From: Cherax quadricarinatus
Lineage: Eukaryota; Arthropoda; Malacostraca; Decapoda; Parastacidae
Length of the DNA: 64,000 bases
Direction: 5' to 3'
Assembly (NCBI RefSeq): GCF_038502225.1
Contig: NC_091372.1
Span: 11,522,612-11,586,611, forward strand
A program made the position numbers and the translations under genes. This document shows positions 10,901 to 24,272 of this stretch, piece by piece. Below the pieces are notes generated by a model that saw nothing but the letters and a program-made list of their open reading frames with translations, ran no database searches and had not been told where the DNA came from. Position 1 is the stretch's first letter; every line of letters starts with the position of its first letter.

Positions 10901-13900
10901 GCAGGTGATCCATAGTAAAGAAGGGTGAACCTAGCAGGTGATCCATAGTAAAGAAGGGTGAACCTAGCAGCAGGTGATCCATAGTAAAGAAGGGTGAACC
11001 TAGCAGCAGGTGATCCATAGTAAAGAAGTGTGAACCTAGCAGCAGGTGATACATAGTAAAGAAGGGTGAACCTAGCAGCAGGTGATCCATAGTAGAGTGA
11101 ACCTAGCAGCAGGTGATCCATAGTAAAGAAGAGTGAACCTAGCAGCAGGTGATCCATAGTAAAGAAGAGTGAACCTAGCAGCAGGTGATCCATAGTAAAG
11201 AAGAGTGAACCTAGCAGCAGGTGATCCATAGTAAAGAAGGGTGAACCTAGCAGCAGGTGATCCATAGTAAAGAAGGGTGAACCTAGCAGCAGGTGATCCA
11301 TAGTAAAGAAGGGTGAACCTAGCAGCAGGTGATCCATAGTAAAGAAGGGTGAACCTAGCAGCAGGTGATCCATAGTAAAGAAGGGTGAACCTAGCAGCAG
11401 GTGATCCATAGTAAAGAAGGGTGAACCTAGCAGCAGGTGATCCATAGTAAAGAAGGGTGAACCTAGCAGCAGGTGATCCATAGTAAAGAAGGGTGAACCT
11501 AGCAGCAGGTGATCCATAGTAAAGAAGGGTGAACCTAGCAGCAGGTGATACATAGTAAAGAAGGGTGAACCTAGCAGCAGGTGATCCATAGTAGAGTGAA
11601 CCTAGCAGCAGGTGATCCATAGTAAAGAAGAGTGAACCTAGCAGCAGGTGATCCATAGTAAAGAAGAGTGAACCTAGCAGCAGGTGATCCATAGTAAAGA
11701 AGAGTGAACCTAGCAGCAGGTGATCCATAGTAAAGAAGGGTGAACCTAGCAGCAGGTGATCCATAGTAAAGAAGGGTGAACCTAGCAGCAGGTGATCCAT
11801 AGTAAAGAAGGGTGAACCTAGCAGCAGGTGATCCATAGTAAAGAAGGGTGAACCTAGCAGCAGGTGATACATAGTAAAGAAGAGTGAACCTAGCAGCAGG
11901 TGATCAATAGTAAAGAAGAGTGAACCTAGCAGCAGGTGATCCATAGTAAAGAAGGGTGAACCTAGCAGCAGGTGATACATAGTAAAGAAGGGTGAACCTA
12001 GCAGCAGGTGATCCATAGTAAAGAAGGGTGAACCTAGCAGCAGGTGATCCATAGTAAAGAAGGGTGAACCTAGCAGCAGGTGATCCATAGTAAAGAAGGG
12101 TGAACCTAGCAGCAGGTGATCCATAGTAAAGAATTGTGAACCTAACAGCAGGTGATCCATAGTAAAGAAGGGTGAACCTAGCAGCAGGTGATCCATAGTA
12201 AAGAAGGGTGAACCTAACAGCAGGTGATCCATAGTAAAGAAGGGTGAACCTAGCAGCAGGTGATCCATAGTAAAGAATTGTGAACCTAACAGCAGGTGAT
12301 CCATAGTAAAGAATTGTGAACCTAACAGCAGGTGATCCATAGTAAAGAAGGGTGAACCTAGCAGCAGGTGATCCATAGTAAAGAATTGTGAACCTAACAG
12401 CAGGTGATCCATAGTAAAGAAGGGTGAACCTAGCAGCAGGTGATCCATAGTAAAGAAGGGTGAACCTAGCAGCAGGTGATCCATAGTAAAGAAGGGTGAA
12501 CCTAGCAGCAGGTGATCCATAGTAAAGAAGGGTGAACCTAGCAGCAGGTGATACATAGTAAAGAAGGGTGAACCTAGCAGCAGGTGATCCATAGTAAAGA
12601 AGGGTGAACCTAGCAGCAGGTGATCCATAGTAAACAAGGGTGAACCTAGCAGCAGGTGATCCATAGTAAAGAAGGGTGAACCTAGCAGCAGGTGATACAT
12701 AGTAAAGAAGGGTGAACCTAGCAGCAGGTGATCCATAGTAAAGAAGGGTGAACCTAGCAGCAGGTGATCCATAGTAAAGAAGGGTGAACCTAACAGCAGG
12801 TGATCCATAGTAAAGAAGGGTGAACCTAGCAGCAGGTGATCCATAGTAAACAAGGGTGAACCTAGCAGCAGGTGATCCATAGTAAAGAAGGGTGAACCTA
12901 GCAGCAGGTGATCCATAGTAAAGAAGGATGAACCTAGCAGCAGGTGATACATAGTAAAGAAGGGTGAACCTAGCAGCAGGTGATCCATAGTAAAGAAGGG
13001 TGAACCTAGCAGCAGGTGATCCATAGTAAAGAAGGGTGAACCTAGCAGCAGGTGATCCATAGTAAAGAAGGGTGAACCTAGCAGCAGGTGATACATAGTA
13101 AAGAAGGGTGAACCTAGCAGCAGGTGATCCATAGTAAAGAAGGGTGAACCTAGCAGCAGGTGATCCATAGTAAAGAAGGGTGAACCTAGCAGCAGGTGAT
13201 CCATAGTAAAGAAGGGTGAACCTAGCAGCAGGTGATCCATAGTAAAGAAGGGTGAACCTAGCAGCAGGTGATCCATAGTAAAGAAGGGTGAACCTAGCAG
13301 CAGGTGATCCATAGTAAAGAAGGGTGAACCTAGCAGCAGGTGATACATAGTAAAGAAGGGTGAACCTAGCAGCAGGTGATACATAGTAAAGAAGGGTGAA
13401 CCTAGCAGCAGGTGATCCATAGTAAAGAAGGGTGAACCTAGCAGCAGGTGATACATAGTAAAGAAGGGTGAACCTAGCAGCAGATGATACATAGTAAAGA
13501 AGGGTGAACCTAGCAGCAGGTGATCCATAGTAAAGAAGGGTGAACCTAGCAGCAGGTGATCCATAGTAAAGAAGGGTGAACCTAGCAGCAGGTGATCCAT
13601 AGTAAAGAAGGGTGAACCTAGCAGCAGGTGATCCATAGTAAAGAATAGTGAACCTAACACCAGGTGATCCATAGTAAAGAAGGGTGAACCTAGCAGCAGG
13701 TGATCCATAGTAAAGAAGGGTGAACCTAACAGCAGGTGATCCATAGTAAAGAAGGGTGAACCTAGCAGCAGGTGATCCATAGTAAAGAATTGTGAACCTA
13801 ACAGCAGGTGATCCATAGTAAAGAATTGTGAACCTAACAGCAGGTGATCCATAGTAAAGAAGGGTGAACCTAGCAGCAGGTGATCCGTAGTAAAGAATTG

Positions 13901-16900
13901 TGAACCTAACAGCAGGTGATCCATAGTAAAGAAGGGTGAACCTAGCAGCAGGTGATCCATAGTAAAGAAGGGTGAACCTAGCAGCAGGTGATCCATACTA
14001 AAGAAGGGTGAACCTAGCAGCAGGTGATACATAGTAAAGAAGGGTGAACCTAGCAGCAGGTGATACATAGTAAAGAAGGGTGAACCTAGCAGCAGGTGAT
14101 CCATAGTAAAGAAGGGTGAACCTAGCAGCAGGTGATCCATAGTAAAGAAGGGTGAACCTAGCAGCAGGTGATCCATAGTAAAGAAGGGTGAACCTAGCAG
14201 CAGGTGATACATAGTAAAGAAGGGTGAACCTAGCAGCAGGTGATCCATAGTAAAGAAGGGTGAACCTAGCAGCAGGTGATCCATAGTAAAGAAGGGTGAA
14301 CCTAACAGCAGGTGATCCATAGTAAAGAAGGGTGAACCTAGCAGCAGGTGATCCATAGTAAACAAGGGTGAACCTAGCAGCAGGTGATCCATAGTAAACA
14401 AGGGTGAACCTAGCAGCAGGTGATCCATAGTAAAGAAGGGTGAACCTAGCAGCAGGTGATACATAGTAAAGAAGGGTGAACCTAGCAGCAGGTGATCCAT
14501 AGTAAAGAAGGGTGAAACTAGCAGCAGGTGATACATAATAAAGAAGGGTGAACCTAGCAGCAGGTGATCCATAGTAAAGAAGGGTGAACCTAGCAGCAGG
14601 TGATACATAGTAAAGAAGGGTGAACCTAGCAGCAGGTGATCCATAGTAAAGAAGGGTGAACCTAGCAGCAGGTGATACATAGTAAAGAAGGGTGAACCTA
14701 GCAGCAGGTGATCCATAGTAAAGAAGGGTGAACCTAGCAGCAGGTGATCCATAGTAAAGAAGGGTGAACCTAGCAGCAGGTGATCCATAGTAAAGAAGGG
14801 TGAACCTAGCAGCAGGTGATCCATAGTAAAGAAGGGTGAACCTAGCAGCAGGTGATACATAGTAAAGAAGGGTGAACCTAGCAGCAGGTGATCCATAGTA
14901 AAGAAGGGTGAACCTAGCAGCAGGTGATCCATAGTAAAGAAGGGTGAACCTAGCAGCAGGTGATCCACAGTAAAGAAGGGTGAACCTAGCAGCAGGTGAT
15001 ACATAGTAAAGAAGGGTGAACCTAGCAGCAGGTGATCCATAGTAAAGAAGAGTGAACCCAGCAGCAGGTGATCCATAGTAAAGAAGGGTGAACCTAACAG
15101 CAGGTGATCCATAGTAAAGAAGGGTGAACCTAGCAGCAGGTGATCCATAGTAAACAAGGGTGAACCTAGCAGCAGGTGATCCATAGTAAAGAAGGGTTAA
15201 CCTAGCAGCAGGTGATACATAGTAAAGAAGGGTGAACCTAGCAGCAGGTGATACATAGTAAAGAAGGGTGAACCTAGCAGCAGGTGATACATAGTAAAGA
15301 AGGGTGAACCTAGCAGCAGGTGATCCATAGTAAAGAAGGGTGAACCTAGCAGCAGGTGATACATAGTAAAGAAGGGTGAACCTAGCAGCAGGTGATCCAT
15401 AGTAAAGAAGGGTGAACCTAGCAGCAGGTGATCCATAGTAAAGAAGGGTGAACCTAGCAGCAGGTGATCCATAGTAAAGAAGGGTGAACCTAGCAGCAGG
15501 TGATCCATAGTAAAGAAGGGTGAACCTAGCAGCAGGTGATCCATAGTAAAGAAGGGTGAACCTAGCAGCAGGTGATCCATAGTAAAGAAGGGTGAACCTA
15601 GCAGCAGGTGATCCATAGTAAAGAAGGGTGAACCTAGCAGCAGGTGATCCACAGTAAAGAAGGGTGAACCTAGCAGCAGGTGATCCATAGTAAAGAAGGG
15701 TGAACCTAGCAGCAGGTGATCCATAGTAACGAAGGGTGAACCTAGCAGCAGGTGATCCATAGTAAAGAAGGGTGAACCTAGCAGCAGGTGATCCATAGTA
15801 AAGAAGGGTGAACCTAGCAGCAGGTGATCCATAGTAAACAAGGGTGAACCTAGCAGCAGGTGATCCATAGTAAAGAAGGGTGAACCTAGCAGCAGGTGAT
15901 CCATAGTAAAGAAGGGTGAACCTAGCAGCAGGTGATCAATAGTAAAGAAGGGTGAACCTAGCAGCACGTGATCCATAGTAAAGAAGGGTGAACCTAGCAG
16001 CAGGTGATTCATAGTAAAGAAGGGTGAACCTAGCAGCAGGTGATCCATAGTAAAGAAGGGTGAACCTAGCAGCAGGTGATACATAGTACAGAAGGGTGAA
16101 CCTAACAGCAGGTGATCCATAGTAAAGAAGGGTGAACCTAGCAGCAGGTGATCCATAGTAAAGAAGGGTGAACCTAGCAGCAGGTGATCCATAGTAAAGA
16201 AGGGTGAACCTAGCAGCAGGTGATCCATAGTAAAGAAGGGTGAACCTAGCAGCAGGTGATCCATAGTAAAGAAGGGTGAACCTAGCAGCAGGTGATCCAT
16301 AGTAAAGAAGGGTGAACCTAGCAGCAGGTGATCCATAGTAAAGAAGGGTGAACCTAGCAGCAGGTGATCCATAGTAAAGAAGGGTGAACCTAGCAGCAGG
16401 TGATCCATAGTAAAGAAGGGTGAACCTAGCAGCAGGTGATCCATAGTAAAGAAGGGTGAACCTAGCAGCAGGTGATCCATAGTAAAGAAGGGTGAACCTA
16501 GCAGCAGGTGATCCACAGTAAAGAAGGGTGAACCTAGCAGCAGGTGATCCATAGTAAAGAAGGGTGAACCTAGCAGCAGGTGATACATAGTAAAGAAGGG
16601 TGAACCTAGCAGCAGGTGATCCATAGTAAAGAAGGGTGAACCTAGCAGCAGGTGATCCATAGTAAAGAAGGGTGAACCTAGCAGCAGGTGATCCATAGTA
16701 AAGAAGGGTGAACCTAGCAGCAGGTGATCCATAGTAAAGGGTGAACCTAGCAGCAGGTGATCCATAGTAAAGAAGGGTGAACCTAGCAGCAGGTGATCCA
16801 TAGTAAAGAAGGGTGAACCTAGCAGCAGGTGATCCATAGTAAAGAAGGGTGAACCTAGCAGCAGGTGATCCATAGTAAAGAAGGGTGAACCTAGCAGCAG

Positions 16901-19900
16901 GTGATACATAGTAAAGAAGGGTGAACCTAGCAGCAGGTGATCCATAGTAAAGAAGGGTGAACCTAGCAGCAGGTGATCCATAGTAAAGAATTGTGAACCT
17001 AACAGCAGGTGATCCATAGTAAAGAAGGGTGAACCTAGCAGCAGGTGATCCATAGTAAAGAAGGGTGAACCTAGCAGCAGGTGATACATAGTAAAGAAGG
17101 GTGAACCTAGCAGCAGGTGATCCATAGTAAAGAAGGGTGAACCTAGCAGCAGGTGATCCATAGTAAAGAAGGGTGAACCTAGCAGCAGGTGATCCATAGT
17201 AAAGAAGGGTGAACCTAGCAGCAGGTGATACATAGTAAAGAAGGGTGAACCTAGCAGCAGGTGATCCATAGTAAAGAAGGGTGAACCTAGCAGCAGGTGA
17301 TCCATAGTAAAGAAGGGTGAACCTAACAGCAGGTGATCCATAGTAAAGAAGGGTGAACCTAGCAGCAGGTGATCCATAGTAAACAAGGGTGAACCTAGCA
17401 GCAGGTGATCCATAGTAAACAAGGGTGAACCTAGCAGCAGGTGATCCATAGTAAAGAAGGGTGAACCTAGCAGCAGGTGATACATAGTAAAGAAGGGTGA
17501 ACCTAGCAGCAGGTGATCCATAGTAAAGAAGGGTGAAACTAGCAGCAGGTGATACATAATAAAGAAGGGTGAACCTAGCAGCAGGTGATCCATAGTAAAG
17601 AAGGGTGAACCTAGCAGCAGGTGATACATAGTAAAGAAGGGTGAACCTAGCAGCAGGTGATCCATAGTAAAGAAGGGTGAACCTAGCAGCAGGTGATACA
17701 TAGTAAAGAAGGGTGAACCTAGCAGCAGGTGATCCATAGTAAAGAAGGGTGAACCTAGCAGCAGGTGATCCATAGTAAAGAAGGGTGAACCTAGCAGCAG
17801 GTGATCCATAGTAAAGAAGGGTGAACCTAGCAGCAGGTGATCCATAGTAAAGAAGGGTGAACCTAGCAGCAGGTGATACATAGTAAAGAAGGGTGAACCT
17901 AGCAGCAGGTGATCCATAGTAAAGAAGGGTGAACCTAGCAGCAGGTGATCCATAGTAAAGAAGGGTGAACCTAGCAGCAGGTGATCCACAGTAAAGAAGG
18001 GTGAACCTAGCAGCAGGTGATACATAGTAAAGAAGGGTGAACCTAGCAGCAGGTGATCCATAGTAAAGAAGGGTGAACCCAGCAGCAGGTGATCCATAGT
18101 AAAGAAGGGTGAACCTAACAGCAGGTGATCCATAGTAAAGAAGGGTGAACCTAGCAGCAGGTGATCCATAGTAAACAAGGGTGAACCTAGCACCAGGTGA
18201 TCCATAGTAAAGAAGGGTGAACCTAGCAGCAGGTGATACATAGTAAAGAAGGGTGAACCTAGCAGCAGGTGATACATAGTAAAGAAGGGTGAACCTAGCA
18301 GCAGGTGATACATAGTAAAGAAGGGTGAACCTAGCAGCAGGTGATCCATAGTAAAGAAGGGTGAACCTAGCAGCAGGTGATACATAGTAAAGAAGGGTGA
18401 ACCTAGCAGCAGGTGATCCATAGTAAAGAAGGGTGAACCTAGCAGCAGGTGATCCATAGTAAAGAAGGGTGAACCTAGCAGCAGGTGATCCATAGTAAAG
18501 AAGGGTGAACCTAGCAGCAGGTGATCCATAGTAAAGAAGGGTGAACCTAGCAGCAGGTGATCCATAGTAAAGAAGGGTGAACCTAGCAGCAGGTGATCCA
18601 TAGTAAAGAAGGGTGAACCTAGCAGCAGGTGATCCACAGTAAAGAAGGGTGAACCTAGCAGCAGGTGATCCATAGTAAAGAAGGGTGAACCTAGCAGCAG
18701 GTGATCCATAGTAACGAAGGGTGAACCTAGCAGCAGGTGATCCATAGTAAAGAAGGGTGAACCTAGCAGCAGGTGATCCATAGTAAAGAAGGGTGAACCT
18801 AGCAGCAGGTGATCCATAGTAAACAAGGGTGAACCTAGCAGCAGGTGATCCATAGTAAAGAAGGGTGAACCTAGCAGCAGGTGATCCATAGTAAAGAAGG
18901 GTGAACCTAGCAGCAGGTGATCAATAGTAAAGAAGGGTGAACCTAGCAGCACGTGATCCATAGTAAAGAAGGGTGAACCTAGCAGCAGGTGATCCATAGT
19001 AAAGAAGGGTGAACCTAGCAGCAGGTGATCCATAGTAAAGAAGGGTGAACCTAGCAGCAGGTGATACATAGTAAAGAAGGGTGAACCTAACAGCAGGTGA
19101 TCCATAGTAAAGAAGGGTGAACCTAGCAGCAGGTGATCCATAGTAAAGAAGGGTGAACCTAGCAGCAGGTGATCCATAGTAAAGAAGGGTGAACCTAGCA
19201 GCAGGTGATCCATAGTAAAGAAGGGTGAACCTAGCAGCAGGTGATCCATAGTAAAGAAGGGTGAACCTAGCAGCAGGTGATCCATAGTAAAGAAGGGTGA
19301 ACCTAGCAGCAGGTGATCCATAGTAAAGAAGGGTGAACCTAGCAGCAGGTGATCCATAGTAAAGAAGGGTGAACCTAGCAGCAGGTGATCCATAGTAAAG
19401 AAGGGTGAACCTAGCAGCAGGTGATCCATAGTAAAGAAGGGTGAACCTAGCAGCAGGTGATCCATAGTAAAGAAGGGTGAACCTAGCAGCAGGTGATCCA
19501 TAGTAAAGAAGGGTGAACCTAGCAGCAGGTGATCCACAGTAAAGAAGGGTGAACCTAGCAGCAGGTGATCCATAGTAAAGAAGGGTGAACCTAGCAGCAG
19601 GTGATACATAGTAAAGAAGGGTGAACCTAGCAGCAGGTGATCCATAGTAAAGAAGGGTGAACCTAGCAGCAGGTGATCCATAGTAAAGAAGGGTGAACCT
19701 AGCAGCAGGTGATCCATAGTAAAGAAGGGTGAACCTAGCAGCAGGTGATCCATAGTAAAGAAGGGTGAACCTAGCAGCAGGTGATCCATAGTAAAGAAGG
19801 GTGAACCTAGCAGCAGGTGATCCATAGTAAAGAAGGGTGAACCTAGCAGCAGGTGATCCATAGTAAAGAAGGGTGAACCTAGCAGCAGGTGATCCATAGT

Positions 19901-20970
19901 AAAGAAGGGTGAACCTAGCAGCAGGTGATACATAGTAAAGAAGGGTGAACCTAGCAGCAGGTGATCCATAGTAAAGAAGGGTGAACCTAGCAGCAGGTGA
20001 TCCATAGTAAAGAAGGGTGAACCTAGCAGCAGGTGATCCATAGTAAAGAAGGGTGAACCTAGCAGCAGGTGATCCATAGTAAAGAAGGGTGAACCTAGCA
20101 GCAGGTGATACATAGTAAAGAAGGGTGAACCTAGCAGCAGGTGATCCATAGTAAAGAAGGGTGAACCTAGCAGCAGGTGATCCATAGTAAAGAAGGGTGA
20201 ACCTAGCAGCATGTGATCCATAGTAAAGAAGGGTGAACCTAGAAGCAGGTGATCCATAGTAAAGAAGGGTGAACCTAGCAGCAGGTGATCCATAGTAAAG
20301 AAGGGTGAACCTAGCAGCAGGTGATCCATAGTAAAGAAGGGTGAACCTAGCAGGTGATCCATAGTAAAGAAGAGTGAACCTAGCAGCAGGTGATCCATAG
20401 TAAAGAAGGGTGAACCTAGCAGCAGGTGATCCATAGTAAAGAAGGGTGAACCTAGCAGCAGGTGATCCATAGTAAAGAAGGGTGAACCTAACAGCAGGTG
20501 ATCCATAGTAAAGAAGGGTGAACCTAGCAGCAGGTGATCCATAGTAAAGAAGGGTGAACCTAGCAGCAGGTGATCCATAGTAAAGAAAGGTGAACCTAGC
20601 AGCAGGTGATCCATAGTAAAGAAGGGTGAACCTAGCAGCAGGTGATCCATAGTAAAGAAGGGTGAACCTAGCAGCAGGTGATCCATAGTAAAGAAGGGTG
20701 AACCTAGCAGCAGGTGATCCATAGTAAAGAAGGGTGAACCTAGCAGCAGGTGATCCATAGTAAAGAAGGGTGAACCTAGCAGCAGGTGATCCATAGTAAA
20801 GAAGGGTGAACCTAACAGCAGGTGATCCATAGTAAAGAAGGGTGAACCTAGCAGCAGGTGATACATAGTAAAGAAGGGTGAACCTAGCAGCAGGTGATCC
20901 ATAGTAAAGAAGGGTGAACCTAGCAGCAGGTGATCCATAGTAAAGAAGGGTGAACCTAGCAGCAGGTGAT
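4924..20970. repeat. 36-bp satellite array (main domain)
   Basis: About 445 head-to-tail monomers of 36 bp, each made of GATCCATAGTAAAG, AAGGGTGAACC and TAGCAGCAGGT. Common variants are GATAC for GATCC, CACAG for CATAG, AATTGTGAACCTAAC for AAGGGTGAACCTAGC, AAACAAGG for AAAGAAGG, and GATCAATAG. Two 31-bp monomers (11084, 11583), some 33-bp monomers (for example near 16735) and a few 30-33-bp monomers lacking AGC or CAGCAG occur. Rare variants recur at 2.95-3.02-kb distances, which shows higher-order periodicity. Two of the three minus-strand frames of the monomer lack a stop, so frames of thousands of codons appear (dodecapeptide MDHLLLGSPFFT); I regard them as non-genic. Confidence 0.98.
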
Positions 20971-23900
20971 CCATAGTAAAGGGTGAACCTAGCAGCAGGT
21001 GATCCATAGTAAAGAAGGGTGAACCTAGCAGCAGGTGATCCATAGTAAAAAAGGGTGAACCTAGCAGCAGGTGATCCATAGTAACGGGTGAACCTAGCAG
21101 CAGGTGATCCATGGAAAAGGGTGAACCTAGCAGCAGGTGATCCATGGAAAAGGGTGAACCTAGCAGCAGGTGATCAATAGTAACGGGTGAACCTAGCAGC
21201 AGGTGATCAATAGTAACGGGTGAACCTAGCAGCAAGTGATCCATGGAAAAGGGTGAACCTAGCAGCAGGTGATCAATAGTAACGGGTGAACCAAGCAGCA
21301 GGTGATCCATGGAAAAGGGTGAACCTAGCAGCAGGTGATCAATAATAACGGGTGAACCTAGCAGCAGGTGATCCATTGTAAAGGGTGAACCTAGCAGCAG
21401 GTGATCCATAGTAAAAAAGGGTGAACCTAGCAGCAGGTGATCCATAGTAACGGGTGAACCTAGCAGCAGGTGATCCATGGTAAAGGGTGAATCTAGCAGC
21501 AGGTGATCCATGGTAAAGGGTGAATCTAGCAGCAGGTGATCCATGGTAACGGGTGAACCTAGCAGCAGGTGATCCATAGTAACGGGTGAACCTAGCAGCA
21601 GGTGATCCATGGTAAAGGGTGAACCTAGCAGGTGATCCATAGCAGCGGGTGAACCTAGGAGCAGGTGATCCATAGTAACGAGTGAACCTAGCAGCAGGTG
21701 ATCCAGAGTAACGAGTGAACCTAGCAGCAGGTGATCCACAGTAACGGGTGAACCTAGCAGCAGGTGATCCATGGTAAAGGGTGAACCTAGCAGCAGGTGA
21801 TCCATAGTAGCGGGTGAACCTAGCAGCAAGTGATCCACAGTAACCAGTGAACCTAGCAGCAGGTGATCCATAGTAACCAGTGAACATAGCAGCAGGTGAT
21901 CCATAGTAACGAGTGAACCTAGCAGCAGGTGATCCATAGTAAAGAAGGGTGAACCTAGCAGCAGGTGATCCATAGTAAAGAAGGGTGAACCTAACAGCAG
22001 GTGATCCATAGTAAAGAAGGGTGAACCTAGCAGCAGGTGATCCATAGTAAAGGGTGAACCTAGCAGCAGGTGATCCATAGTAAAGAAGGGTGAACCTAGC
22101 AGCAGGTGATCCATAGTAAAAAAGGGTGAACCTAGCAGCAGGTGATCCATAGTAACGGGTGAACCTAGCAGCAGGTGATCCATGGAAAAGGGTGAACCTA
22201 GCAGCAGGTGATCCATGGAAAAGGGTGAACCTAGCAGCAGGTGATCAATAGTAACGGGTGAACCTAGCAGCAGGTGATCAATAGTAACGGGTGAACCTAG
22301 CAGCAGGTGATCCATGGAAAAGGGTGAACCTAGCAGCAGGTGATCAATAATAACGGGTGAACCTAGCAGCAGGTGATCCATGGTAAAGGGTGAACCTAGC
22401 AGCAGGTGATCCATAGTAAAGAAGGGTGAACCTAGCAGCAGGTGATCCATAGTAACGGGTGAACCTAGCAGCAGGTGATCCATGGTAAAGGGTGAATCTA
22501 GCAGCAGGTGATCCATGGTAAAGGGTGAATCTAGCAGCAGGTGATCCATGGTAAAGGGTGAATCTAGCAGCAGGTGATCCATGGTAAAGGGTGAATCTAG
22601 CAGCAGGTGATCCATAGTAACGTGTGAACCTAGCAGCAGGTGATCCATGGTAAAGGGTGAACCTAGCAGCAGGTGATCCATAGCAGCAGGTGAACCTAGC
22701 AGCAGATGATCCATAGTAACGAGTGAACCTAGCAGCAGGTGATCCACAGTAACGAGTGAACCTAGCAGCAGGTGATCCATGGTAAAGGGTGAACCTAGCA
22801 GCAGGTGATCCATAGTAACCAGTGAACCTAGCAGCAGGTGATCCATAGTAACCAGTGAACCTAGCAGCAGGTGATCCATAGTAACGAGTGAACCTAGCAG
22901 CAGGTGATCCATAGTAACGAGTGAACCTAGCAGCAGGTGATCCATAGTAACAGGTGAACCTAGCAGCAGGTGATCCATAGTAACGGGTGAACCTAGCAGC
23001 AGGTGATCCATATTAACGAGTGAACCTAGCAGCAGGTGATCCATAGTAACGAGTGAACTTAGCAGCAGGTGATCCATAGTAACCAGTGAACCTAGCAGCA
23101 GGTGATATATAGTAACGAGAGAACCTAGCAGCAGGTGATCCATAGTAGCGGGTGAACCTAGCAGCAGGTGATCCATAGTAACAGGTGAACCTAGCAGCAA
23201 GTGATCCATAGTAACGGGTGAACCTAACAGCAGGTGATCCATAGTAACGAGTAAACCTAGCAGCAGGTGATACATAGTAACGAGTGGACCTCGCAGCAGG
23301 TGATCCATAGTAACGAGTGAATCTAGCAGCAGGTGATCCATAGTAACGAGTGAACCTAGCAGCAGGTGATCCATAGTAACGAGTGAACCTAGCAGCAGGT
23401 GATCCATAGTAACGGGTGAACCTAGCAGCAGGTGATCCATAGTAACGGGTGAACCTAGCTGCAGGTGATCCATAGTAACGGGTGAACCTAGCAGCAGGTG
23501 ATCCATGGTAAAGGGTGAACCTAGCAGCATGTGATCCATAGTAAAGAATGGTGAACCTAGTAGCAGGGGATCCATAGTAAAGAAGGGTGAACCTAGCAGC
23601 AGGTGATCCATGGTAAAGGTTGAACCTAGCAGCAGGTGATCCATAGTAACGGGTGAACCTAGCAGCAGTTGATTCATAGTAACGGGTGAACCTAGCAGCA
23701 GTTGATTCATAGTAACGGGTGAACCTAGCAGCAGGTGATCCATAGTAACGAGTGAACCTAGCAGCAGGTGATCCATAGTAACGAGTGAACCTTGCAGCAG
23801 GTGATCCACGGTAACGGGTGAAACTAGCAGGTGATCCATAGTAACGGGTGAACCTAGCAGCAGGTGATCCATGGTAAAGGGTGAACCTAGCAGCAGGGGA

Positions 23901-24272
23901 TCCATAGTAACGGGTGAACCTAGCAGCAGGTGATCCATAGTAACGGGTGAACCTAGCAGCAGGTGATCCATAGTAACGGGTGAACCTAGCAGCAGGTGAT
24001 CCATAGTAACGGGTGAACCTAGCAGCAGGTGATCCATAGTAACGGGTGAACCTAGCAGCAGGTGATCCATAGTAACGGGTGAACCTAGCAGCAGGTGATC
24101 CACGGTAAAGGGTGAACCTAGCAGCAGGGGATCCATAGTAACGGGTGAACCTAGCAGCAGTTGATCCATGGGAAAGGGTGAACCTAGCAGCAGGTGATCC
24201 ATAGTAAAGAAGGGTGAACCTAGTAGCAGGGGATCCATAGTAAAGAAGGGTGAACCTAGCAGCAGGTGATCT
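20971..24272. repeat. 33-bp satellite domain, same family
   Basis: Continuation of the same array in which most monomers are 33 bp: the AAAGAAGGG segment is replaced by AACGGG, AACGAG, AACCAG or AAAGGG. Some 36-bp monomers are interspersed (21930-22040 and the last few). Variants absent from the main domain are common here, such as CATGGAAAAGGG, GGGGATCC and TGAATCTAG. A block containing the unique CAATAATAAC variant is present twice (21337 and 22342). Divergence between monomers is clearly higher than in the 36-bp domain, as expected for an array edge. The array stops at about 24272. Confidence 0.95.

Noticed and set aside
4908..24238. Minus-strand open frames of 2060, 1370 and 3013 codons with a MDHLLLGSPFFT repeat
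   Set aside because: The monomer is 36 or 33 bp and has no stop in two minus-strand frames, so long frames arise automatically. Variants change amino acids freely, frameshifts (11084, 11583) and a stop (near 15197) are tolerated, and there is no promoter, splice or start context.
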